From NCBI GenBank assembly GCA_945868505.1, contig CAMBLO010000018.1, positions 1 to 46,647 of the forward strand: a stretch of DNA of 46,647 bases. The letters are read 5' to 3'. The first letter of the stretch is position 1. Every line of letters begins with the position of its first letter. Origin of the DNA: an uncultured Clostridia bacterium. Its GTDB lineage: Bacteria; Bacillota; Clostridia; Lachnospirales; Anaerotignaceae. The translations under genes and the position numbers were made by a program. Below the pieces are notes generated by a model. It worked only from the letters and a program-made list of their open reading frames with translations. It had not been told where the DNA came from and searched no databases. Of this stretch, positions 7,375 to 14,274 are shown piece by piece.

Positions 7375-8474
7375 TGTTTGCGGAAAATCGAAAAATCTCT
7401 CTCCGACAATTACAGGCATTATTGCTGCTGGATTGCTTCGGCACGACCATCCTTTTCCTCCCTGCGGAATTGGCGCGTCTCAGCGGCAGGGCTTGCTGGG
7501 TAGTGGCCCTGCTCAGTGGGGCAGTGTTTGCGGTGCTTTCCCTGCTTCTAACGTCAGTGGGAAAAAGGCTGCCCCATGGCACAGTGGTGGATTGGTGCCG
7601 TGGGTGCTTCGGGAATTTTTTTGGAACCATTGTCCTTGTGGGCTTGGCGGGGAAGCTTTTGCTGGATGGCATGCTGGAACTGCGTATCTTCAGCGAAATC
7701 ATCTGCCGTTCCATGCTGCCCACAACGCCGGTATGGGTCATTTCTCTGGTGGTATTGGCTGTGGCAGGCTCCTTGGCGGCTCAGGGGACGGAATGTCGGG
7801 GGCGGACGGCGGAAATATTATTTTTCCTTGTTGCCATTCCCTTGGCAGTCATCCTCCTTGCCGTTGCCATTTCTTCCAAATATCATCGCATCCTGCCCTT
7901 GGAACTGCCCTCTGTTTCGGAAATCGGGGGTGGCATCGCCGCCATGAGCATTGTCTTTCAGGGGCTCACCTTCCTGTATTTTATCTATCCCGATTTGAAA
8001 CGACCTGCCCGTGCCCGCTCTGCTGTCCTGAAAAGCAGTGCCCTGACGGGACTGGTGGTGACGGCTATAGTGTTCCTTTGTCTGGCGGTCTATGGGGAAG
8101 GGGTCCTTTCGGAAAAGCTGCTGCCCTCTCTGCAAATGATGGAGCGGGTCAGCTTCACAGGCGTATTCCTGACTCGGCAGGACGTCCTGCTTCTTTGGTT
8201 CTGGATGGCGTCCGTGTCCGTATTTCTTTCGGGCACCCTGTTTTTCGGCTCTCTGCTGGGGGTGCAGATTTTCCGTCAGCAGGAAACCAAGCGGAAAACA
8301 TGGCTTTGGGTCTGGCTGGCGGCGGTATTCGCCGCATCCTTCCTGCCGGGAAATCTTTCCACGGCTTATCATTTGCGGATGAGCCTTGCTCCGTTTCTCA
8401 ATCTCCTCTATCTGGTGATTGTACCGTTGCTATTGCTGCTGTTTGCAGGAAAAGGAGGGAAAGCTGATGTGTAA
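7374..8474 (+). CDS. gerKB: GerAB/ArcD-type spore germination permease, subunit B
   Basis: This 366-residue integral membrane protein has about ten hydrophobic segments and belongs to the amino acid-polyamine-organocation fold (Spore_permease). The N-terminal region, with ISLRQLQALLLLDCFGTTILFLPAELA, is typical of the B subunit thought to bind the germinant. Its first base overlaps the stop of the A subunit and its last 8 bases overlap the start of the C subunit, so the three are translationally coupled. The germinant cannot be predicted. Confidence 0.88.
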   Translation: MFAENRKISLRQLQALLLLDCFGTTILFLPAELARLSGRACWVVALLSGAVFAVLSLLLTSVGKRLPHGTVVDWCRGCFGNFFGTIVLVGLAGKLLLDGMLELRIFSEIICRSMLPTTPVWVISLVVLAVAGSLAAQGTECRGRTAEILFFLVAIPLAVILLAVAISSKYHRILPLELPSVSEIGGGIAAMSIVFQGLTFLYFIYPDLKRPARARSAVLKSSALTGLVVTAIVFLCLAVYGEGVLSEKLLPSLQMMERVSFTGVFLTRQDVLLLWFWMASVSVFLSGTLFFGSLLGVQIFRQQETKRKTWLWVWLAAVFAASFLPGNLSTAYHLRMSLAPFLNLLYLVIVPLLLLLFAGKGGKADV

Positions 8475-9537
8475 GAAAAAACTGCTTCTTCTGGCACTGC
8501 TGCCGCCCATTTTCCTGACGGGCTGCTGGGATAAAAAAGACCCCGAAGACCGAGCATTCATCATCACTCTTGGGGCGGATAGCACAGATAAGGGCTGCAG
8601 CTTCACCTTTGCTCCTGCTAATATCGAAACAGGGGAAGCGGAGACCTACACCGCTGAAAGCGAGACTCTGGCGGGGGCGGTAGCTCAGGTGGACACCCAT
8701 ACCTCCCGCAAGACGGACTTGGGACAGCTGAAAACGGTGATTTTAGGGGGCGATCTATTGCAGGATTCCGCCAAGCTGGATGCCCTTCTGGGGGAATTGG
8801 AACGGAGCCAGACCGTTTCTGAAAAGGTCATGCTCCTTGCCACCGACGGCTCTGCGGCGGAATGTGTGGAGGCAGCCATGGCGGAGGACAGTAAAACGGG
8901 GCTGTTTCTCTGGGATTTCTATAAAAATACTGCCCGAGAGGTGGCAGTGACAAAGGGGATGGATTTGGACACCTTTCTGACGGAACGGCAGGAACAAGGG
9001 GGATGCGGCGTCATTCCCCGCATCACCGCAAAGGACGGAAAGCTGAAATTGGGCGGCGGCATGGCAGTCACGCCCGCAGAAGTCTATCCCCTTGATGATG
9101 CCGAGGAACGGGGATATCTCTTCCTTTTGGGGGAAGCGGAAGGGGCTTTGCTGGAAGGAACCTATCATGGGGAAAGTATTCCCGTGGAGATTGGCAAAAG
9201 CCATGTGTTTTATGATTTTTCCCTTGTGGGGGATTCCATCCTCTGCACGGTGACTTTGCCTGTGGAAGGGGCGCTACAGGGAGGCAGAGGCAGTCTGCTT
9301 TCTTCCCAATCCCGCAAAGAGATCGAAGAAATTTTTGAAGCCATCATAAAAGAAGAAGTGGAGCATACCTTAAAAATAGCATTGGGGGCGGATGAGGATC
9401 TTTTTGGCATCCTGCCTCGTCTGCAGCGGGCCATGCCCCAACTGGCGGAGGAATACAGCCGAGATGTCCTTTGGGACGCCGTTGTTTTTCAAATTTACCC
9501 TGAACTGGAATTAAAGGACATGGGGCGAAAACGCTGA
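8467..9537 (+). CDS. gerKC: Ger(x)C-family germination lipoprotein, subunit C
   Basis: This 356-residue lipoprotein has a short signal peptide and lipobox LTGC with Cys20. The family hallmark GCWDKKDPEDRAFIITLGAD follows. The C-terminal part (about residues 185-350) is the conserved GerC domain, with SHVFYDFSLVG and later EEVEHTLKIALGADEDLFGI. ATG 8467 is chosen because it follows AAGGAGGGAAAG and gives a proper signal peptide; upstream frame extensions do not. It is anchored outside the spore inner membrane with the A and B subunits. Confidence 0.88.
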   Translation: MCKKKLLLLALLPPIFLTGCWDKKDPEDRAFIITLGADSTDKGCSFTFAPANIETGEAETYTAESETLAGAVAQVDTHTSRKTDLGQLKTVILGGDLLQDSAKLDALLGELERSQTVSEKVMLLATDGSAAECVEAAMAEDSKTGLFLWDFYKNTAREVAVTKGMDLDTFLTERQEQGGCGVIPRITAKDGKLKLGGGMAVTPAEVYPLDDAEERGYLFLLGEAEGALLEGTYHGESIPVEIGKSHVFYDFSLVGDSILCTVTLPVEGALQGGRGSLLSSQSRKEIEEIFEAIIKEEVEHTLKIALGADEDLFGILPRLQRAMPQLAEEYSRDVLWDAVVFQIYPELELKDMGRKR

Positions 9538-9538
9538 T

Positions 9539-9568
9539 GTTTAAATCGGGAAAAAAGTGGATATCCTG
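9539..9568 (+). promoter_or_regulatory. Possible sigma-F-type promoter of spoIIR
   Basis: GTTTA (9539-9543) lies 15 bases before GGATATCCTG (9559-9568), a partial match to the sigma-F pattern (GYWTA, GGNNANANTW). spoIIR is sigma-F dependent in Bacillus. Two conserved -10 positions do not match, and co-transcription with the ger operon is also possible. Confidence 0.35.
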
Positions 9569-9600
9569 TATCTGTATCAATCAGAAAAGGGGAGAGCGGG

Positions 9601-10272
9601 ATGGACCGAGACTGGAAACAGACGATTTTGGAGCTTTGGAAAAAAGAAAAATGGTATTGGATTTTAGCCGTTGCCATTGGGGTGACATTCAGTCTGCTGT
9701 TTGCCGCCCATTGGACGAAGGGCTATTCGGATATGATACAAAATGGTATCGGTGCCAAGGTGGTGCGGTTCCATGTGCTGGCAAATAGCGATTCGGAGGA
9801 GGATCAGGCATTGAAGCTGGCGGTGCGGGATAGGGTTTTGCAGGAATACAGCGACCTGCTGACAGTGTGTGAATCCAAAGAGGAAACGTTAGCAGCTCTG
9901 GAAAATGCTCAGCAGCAGATTTGCGAAACGGCGGAAGCGGAGGTCATTGCCCAAGGATACGATTATCCCGTCCGTGTGTCCTTGGTGCGGGAGGAATTTC
10001 CCTTCAAGAAATATGACGATCTGATCTTCCCTGCGGGGGTCTATGATGCCCTGCGAATCGAAATCGGCACGGCAGAGGGACAGAACTGGTGGTGCGTTCT
10101 CTATCCCCAGATGTGCTTTGTGGATGCGGCATGGGGCTATTCCACAGAGGAAAGCCATGCCCGCCTGCAAAATACCCTGACAGAGGAAGAATTTCTCGTT
10201 GTTTCCGCCATGGAACAGGAAAAATTGACACCGAAAATCAAATGCAAAATCGTAGAATTTTGGCAGGAATAA
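9601..10272 (+). CDS. spoIIR: Stage II sporulation protein R
   Basis: This 223-residue protein has one N-terminal membrane segment (residues of about 20-36, WILAVAIGVTFSLLFA). The SpoIIR domain follows, with the signature VVRFHVLANSDSEEDQALKL, then VRDRVLQEY and the Cys-containing WWCVLYPQMCFVD. Made in the forespore, SpoIIR signals across the septum to SpoIIGA, which activates pro-sigma-E in the mother cell. It sits 63 bases after the germination lipoprotein gene, so two forespore-type transcription units are adjacent. Start ATG 9601 follows AGGGGAGAGCGGG. Confidence 0.93.
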   Translation: MDRDWKQTILELWKKEKWYWILAVAIGVTFSLLFAAHWTKGYSDMIQNGIGAKVVRFHVLANSDSEEDQALKLAVRDRVLQEYSDLLTVCESKEETLAALENAQQQICETAEAEVIAQGYDYPVRVSLVREEFPFKKYDDLIFPAGVYDALRIEIGTAEGQNWWCVLYPQMCFVDAAWGYSTEESHARLQNTLTEEEFLVVSAMEQEKLTPKIKCKIVEFWQE

Positions 10273-10277
10273 AAAAG

Positions 10278-10310
10278 GCCTCAAACTCGTGGAGTTTGAG
10301 GCTGTTTTGT
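10278..10310. terminator. Bidirectional terminator between spoIIR and the DUF1294 gene
   Basis: GCCTCAAACTC and GAGTTTGAGGC form an 11-bp stem with loop GTG. A-rich sequence precedes it and T-rich sequence follows it, serving the convergent genes on both sides. Confidence 0.8.
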
Positions 10311-10631
10311 TTAATTCATGACGAAAGCAAATCGACTGATGGCAAGGAAAGCCACGATAAAATGCAGGATCGCAGTGATGGTGAAGACCATGATAAAATC
10401 AAGATGGCGGTTTTTATGGTGTTTTGTTACCATAGCGATGAGCCCGCCGGTGCCGCCGCCCAGAACCGCCAAAAGATACAGGTTCTTTTCGGGGATACGC
10501 CAGCCATCTTTCATGGCTCTTTTTTTATCAATAACCATAGCGACATACATAATGATGTTGATGAGCAGATAATATCCTACGATAATAGCCAGCGCAGTGC
10601 CGTTGAAATACATTTCCATAAAAGCGAGCAT
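10311..10631 (-). CDS. DUF1294 membrane protein
   Basis: This small membrane protein has 106 residues, or 102 if it starts at ATG 10619, which leaves better spacing from AAGAAAGG. It has three hydrophobic segments and the DUF1294 core (MYVAMVIDKKRA, RIPEKNLYLLAVLGGGTGGLIAM, KHHKNRHLDF). The function of the family is unknown. It starts only 6 bases after mgsA and is probably the last gene of the shape/division transcript. Confidence 0.8.
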   Translation of the reverse strand: MLAFMEMYFNGTALAIIVGYYLLINIIMYVAMVIDKKRAMKDGWRIPEKNLYLLAVLGGGTGGLIAMVTKHHKNRHLDFIMVFTITAILHFIVAFLAISRFAFVMN

Positions 10632-10637
10632 CCTTTC

Positions 10638-11033
10638 TTAGCGCATTACGTTTCTCCAATCCAGATCGCCTCTGTCCAGTGCCAGCAGCAGCACTTCTGC
10701 CGTTGCCAAGTTGGTTGCCAGGGGGATATTGTGCATATCGCACAGGTGCAGGATAGAGTTTACTTCGGATTCATAAGAGTGAGGGGATACGGGATCTCTC
10801 AGGAAGATCATCAGGTCGATATCGTTATTGATGATCTGGGCACCCATCTGCTGTTCCCCGCCCAGGTGTGCGGAAAGGTATTTGTGTACCACCAGATTGG
10901 CCGCTTCTTCCACCAGACGTCCTGTAGTGCCGGTGGCATAGATTTCGTGTTTACATAAAATATGTCTGTAGGCAATGCAAAGGTTTTCCATCAATTTTTT
11001 CTTGTTATCATGAGCGATCAAACCGATATTCAT
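10638..11033 (-). CDS. mgsA: Methylglyoxal synthase homologue with altered active-site residues
   Basis: The 131-residue product aligns over its whole length with methylglyoxal synthase, which converts dihydroxyacetone phosphate to methylglyoxal and phosphate. Conserved parts are IGLIAHD, ATGTTG, the GG-QQ-GA phosphate region, IFLRDP and NIPLATN. In an ungapped comparison with the Escherichia coli protein from memory, E60 replaces catalytic D71, Y87 replaces H98 and E90 replaces D101; D80 (D91) and H8 are kept. GGEQQ may be common in clostridial members, but Tyr at the His position is more unusual. Its start overlaps the rodA stop (ATGA), tying it to the cell-shape operon. Activity could be reduced or changed. 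Confidence 0.85.
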   Translation of the reverse strand: MNIGLIAHDNKKKLMENLCIAYRHILCKHEIYATGTTGRLVEEAANLVVHKYLSAHLGGEQQMGAQIINNDIDLMIFLRDPVSPHSYESEVNSILHLCDMHNIPLATNLATAEVLLLALDRGDLDWRNVMR

Positions 11034-12178
11034 AGTAAACCTCCCTCAAATAGTGATTTTGTCTCTTTTTTTCTTATGTTCAACATCAGCCCAATGGCTA
11101 CCATGTTTGTCCACATAGAACTGCCCCCGTAGCTGACAAAGGGTAATGACATACCTGTATTCGGTAGGATGCCGGTGGCTACGCCTGCGTTTACGAAAGT
11201 CTGGAACGCAAACATGCCGGCGATACCTGCTGCCAATAACTGGCTGAAGGTATCCCTGGCCGATATTGCTATTACTATACACCGAAAAACGATAAAAAGC
11301 AATATGACAAGGACAAATATGCAGCCCAAGAACCCAAATTCTTCCCCGATTACGGAAAAAATGAAGTCGTTATGGGGTTCCGGCAAATAGCTCAACTGAT
11401 TCAGTGTGCCATGGAATAATCCCTTCCCGGTTAGCTGACCGGAACCGATGGCAGAGATGGATTTTTCCGTCTGATAATACAGACTGGCATCTCGGCTGGG
11501 GTCCACGAAAGACAGAATACGGTTGAACTGATGCTGGGCAAAGATTTTATCGGTGAAGAGGGGGTTTTCCCTGCTTACGTCAAAAAGAATCAACGCCACG
11601 ATAGGCACGATAACCACCAGTACGTTGCGGATGATCCTCCAATCCAGCCCTGCAACGAACAGCTCGATGCAGAAGATAGCCACCAAAACCAAGCTGGCGG
11701 AAAGGGCAGGCTGCTTCTGGATCAGCACCAGAGGAATCGCCGTAAATCCGCAAAGATAAACGATAGTTGAAAGGTCACTGATGCTTTTTTGCCGCATGGT
11801 GATGACCTTTGCCAGGCAGAATATCATGATGACCTTGGCAAATTCCGAAGGCTGAATGGTCAGAGGGCCGATGGCAATCCAACGGGTGGCACCCTTACTG
11901 TTGGTACCAAGGAACAGTACTGCCAAAAGCAGCAGGATATTCAAAATATAGATGGGAATATAAAATTGTGAGAAATATTCATAATCTACATTGGCGGCAA
12001 CAATCATCAGAACAAGCCCGATCAGCAGGAATACCCCCTGCTTGATGACATTGGAAGGGCTTTCCCCCAGATTGACGTGGGTCGCACTAGCGATGCAGAC
12101 CAGCCCGAACAGAGCCAGCAAACAGACTGCGCCCACCAGCCACCAGTCCAGATTTTGCAGATATTTTTTTATGTCCAT
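11030..12178 (-). CDS. rodA: Rod shape-determining glycosyltransferase RodA (SEDS family)
   Basis: This 382-residue polytopic protein with about ten membrane helices polymerises lipid II glycan strands during cell elongation, together with the class B PBP encoded upstream. Family motifs seen are KGATRWIAIGPLTIQPSEFAK, GKGLFHGTLNQLSYLPEPHNDFIFSVIGEEFG and GMSLPFVSYGGSS. It is called rodA rather than ftsW/spoVE from its place among mre, PBP2 and min genes. Its gene ends overlapping the mgsA start. A 150-base gap with two hairpins separates it from minE. Confidence 0.9.
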   Translation of the reverse strand: MDIKKYLQNLDWWLVGAVCLLALFGLVCIASATHVNLGESPSNVIKQGVFLLIGLVLMIVAANVDYEYFSQFYIPIYILNILLLLAVLFLGTNSKGATRWIAIGPLTIQPSEFAKVIMIFCLAKVITMRQKSISDLSTIVYLCGFTAIPLVLIQKQPALSASLVLVAIFCIELFVAGLDWRIIRNVLVVIVPIVALILFDVSRENPLFTDKIFAQHQFNRILSFVDPSRDASLYYQTEKSISAIGSGQLTGKGLFHGTLNQLSYLPEPHNDFIFSVIGEEFGFLGCIFVLVILLFIVFRCIVIAISARDTFSQLLAAGIAGMFAFQTFVNAGVATGILPNTGMSLPFVSYGGSSMWTNMVAIGLMLNIRKKETKSLFEGGLL

Positions 12179-12210
12179 AAAACTACTCCTAGTGATGTTT
12201 TTTCAGATGC

Positions 12211-12302
12211 TTCGCATAAGGCTTGGGGCTACGAGCCTTATGCGAAGAACCCGAAAAGACCTTCAAACTTTCGGAATCCAATTCGATTTTGAAGGTCTTT
12301 TT
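12211..12302. repeat. Two strong hairpins between minE and rodA
   Basis: A perfect 14-bp stem, CTTCGCATAAGGCT with AGCCTTATGCGAAG (12211-12248, 10-base loop), stands next to a second 14-bp stem, AAAAGACCTTCAAA with TTTGAAGGTCTTTT (12255-12302). The second could act as a weak terminator for minE. The first has no T-tract and looks like the compact intergenic palindromes found elsewhere. They may separate expression of min genes from rodA. Confidence 0.6.
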
Positions 12303-12328
12303 CATTGGTCTTTTGTGGAAGTAAGGAA

Positions 12329-12619
12329 TCATTCGTCGTGATTTGTCTTACGCATACTCTTGATAGGGATGTTCGCGTACAATACGGGAACAGTGCCGTT
12401 GTTGTCTTCAGACTGGGTCTGGGTAATCTGGATATCCAGTTCTTCGGTGTCGATCTCCATATAGTTGGAAATGACTTTGATGATATCTGTTTTCAGCATT
12501 TCAAGAACCTGAGAAGAGCAGTTCACTCTGTCGTGTACCAAAACCAGTTTCAGTCTGTCCTTTGCAACACTGCCGGAAGGCGGTGCCTGTTTTTTGCGGA
12601 AAAAGCTTAAGAAATCCAT
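12329..12619 (-). CDS. minE: Cell division topological specificity factor MinE
   Basis: The 96-residue protein has the family layout: an amphipathic start (MDFLSFFRKK), the MinD-stimulating segment (VAKDRLKLVLVHDRVNCSSQVLEMLKTDI, about residues 18-46) and a C-terminal topological domain (VISNYMEIDTEELDIQI). MinE drives oscillation of MinCD by stimulating the MinD ATPase. It lies 28 bases after minD. Many Gram-positive rods use DivIVA instead, so a full MinCDE set fits Clostridia. Confidence 0.93.
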   Translation of the reverse strand: MDFLSFFRKKQAPPSGSVAKDRLKLVLVHDRVNCSSQVLEMLKTDIIKVISNYMEIDTEELDIQITQTQSEDNNGTVPVLYANIPIKSMRKTNHDE

Positions 12620-12647
12620 CGTTACACTTCCTTTCCTGGGTCAGCGA

Positions 12648-13445
12648 TCATTTACGGAACAGTTTTTTCAGCTTGTCCATAAAGGTTTCCGGTGCCTGTT
12701 CGAATGTCATAATGGGTACATCTTCACCCAACAGACGCTGAACGATGTTTCTGTAAGCCTGACCGGCTTTGGATTCCTGACTGGTTACGGCAGGTTCGCC
12801 TTTGTTTGTAGCGATAACGACGCTTTCATCATCGGGAACCACGCCCAGAATATCGATGGCCAGAATTTCTTCTACGTCCTCAATATTCATCATTTCGCCT
12901 CTCTGTACCAAGTCGATACGCAGACGGTTCAGAATCAGGGTAGGGTTTCTCAGCTCGTTTGCTTCCAGCAGGCCGATGATACGGTCAGCGTCGCGGACTG
13001 CGGAAACCTCGGGTGTTGTGACTACGATAGCTCTGTCTGCGCCGGCAATGGCGTTTTTGAAGCCCTGTTCGATACCGGCGGGGCAGTCCAGGATAATGTA
13101 GTCGAAGCCTTCTTCCTTCAGGTCATCGCACAGCTTCTGCATCTGTTCGGGAGAAACAGCATCTTTGTCTCTTGTCTGGGCTGCGGGCAGCAGGAACAGA
13201 CCATCATAGCGTTTGTCTTTGATGAGAGCCTGTTTCAGACGGCAGTTGCCTTCTACGACATCTACCAGATCATATACGATACGGTTTTCCAGACCCATGA
13301 CAACGTCCAGATTTCTCAGACCGATATCCGCGTCTACCAGTGCAACTTTTTTGCCTAATACTGCAAGACCACAGCCAAGGTTTGCGCTGGTCGTTGTTTT
13401 GCCAACACCACCCTTGCCGCTGGTGATTACGATTACTTCACTCAT
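12648..13445 (-). CDS. minD: Septum site-determining ATPase MinD
   Basis: This 265-residue ParA/MinD-family ATPase has the deviant Walker A KGGVGKTT near residues 10-18, with the signature Lys. Also seen are VDADIGLRNLDVVMG, VIVTTPEVSAVRDADR and a C-terminal amphipathic membrane-targeting helix (FMDKLKKLFRK). It recruits MinC to the membrane to block FtsZ ring formation at the poles. A good ribosome site (AGGAGGAAC) precedes the ATG. A gap of 179 bases separates it from minC, so an internal promoter is possible. Confidence 0.95.
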   Translation of the reverse strand: MSEVIVITSGKGGVGKTTTSANLGCGLAVLGKKVALVDADIGLRNLDVVMGLENRIVYDLVDVVEGNCRLKQALIKDKRYDGLFLLPAAQTRDKDAVSPEQMQKLCDDLKEEGFDYIILDCPAGIEQGFKNAIAGADRAIVVTTPEVSAVRDADRIIGLLEANELRNPTLILNRLRIDLVQRGEMMNIEDVEEILAIDILGVVPDDESVVIATNKGEPAVTSQESKAGQAYRNIVQRLLGEDVPIMTFEQAPETFMDKLKKLFRK

Positions 13446-13624
13446 TGATGTTCCTCCTAATCTCAGAAGTTTATTTTCTATGGGTTCACAGTTTTCCTAT
13501 CTTCGAGAAAATATCTGATTTCTATTTCTATATTAACAAAAATATGTCGGTTTTGCACTCCTTTTTTTTAGCAAAAGAGGAGAACTTTTCCGAAAAAACG
13601 ACAGCATTTTCCGTAGGGAGAGGA

Positions 13625-14257
13625 TCAGGAAAGAGCCATTACGAAAATCTGCCCATTCTGCACAAAGGCATATTCAGGGGGCTTGGGCCCTCTTTTGTTT
13701 TCTTCGGGGAAACGGGTGATGATATCAGCGATCCGAAGCTGCACGGGAGCCATGTAGATGGCTGTCACAAAGGCATCGGTCATGCCCTTGCAGCCGGCGT
13801 GGGCCATGCCCTTGAGCTGCCCCAAAACGATGATGTTGCCGGCAGCCTTGATTTCTGCGCCGGGGTTTACGTCCCCAACCACCACAACGCTGCCGTCGAA
13901 TTCGATCTTCTGACCGTTTCGGAGAGAGCCTTTGTGGAATTTTGTCAGATTGTAAGGAGACATTTCCTTTTCCAGCAGGTCGCTCAGGCGTTTCAGCTCG
14001 TTGTTTTCTGTTTTTACGAAGGTGATCTCCATGGTGGTATATTTTGCAATGATTTTCAGCAGGATTTCTTCTTCTTCTTCCGTGAATACACGGCCCTTGA
14101 AGGCCAGGGATGTTTTTACATTATCAAAAAATCTGCCGGCTTCCTCTACTTTTCTTTCCAGTTGTCTGCAGAGGATATCGAAAGACACTTCCGGGTCGAA
14201 AATAACAGTTACGCCGTCTTTTGTGCCTTTAAAGATTACATAGTTTTCATTATACAT
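13625..14257 (-). CDS. minC: Septum site-determining protein MinC
   Basis: This 210-residue FtsZ assembly inhibitor has two parts. The N-terminal FtsZ-binding domain holds VIFKGTKDGVTVIFDPEVSFD and FKGRVFTEEEEEILLKII. The C-terminal beta-helix binds MinD and has GSLRNGQKIEFDGSVVVVGDVNPGAEIKAAGNIIVLGQLKG, the MinC_C signature. The gene starts 17 bases after the PBP2 gene, so it belongs to the same transcript as mreBCD. Confidence 0.93.
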   Translation of the reverse strand: MYNENYVIFKGTKDGVTVIFDPEVSFDILCRQLERKVEEAGRFFDNVKTSLAFKGRVFTEEEEEILLKIIAKYTTMEITFVKTENNELKRLSDLLEKEMSPYNLTKFHKGSLRNGQKIEFDGSVVVVGDVNPGAEIKAAGNIIVLGQLKGMAHAGCKGMTDAFVTAIYMAPVQLRIADIITRFPEENKRGPKPPEYAFVQNGQIFVMALS

Positions 14258-14274
14258 AGTTTCCCCTCCTGTAT

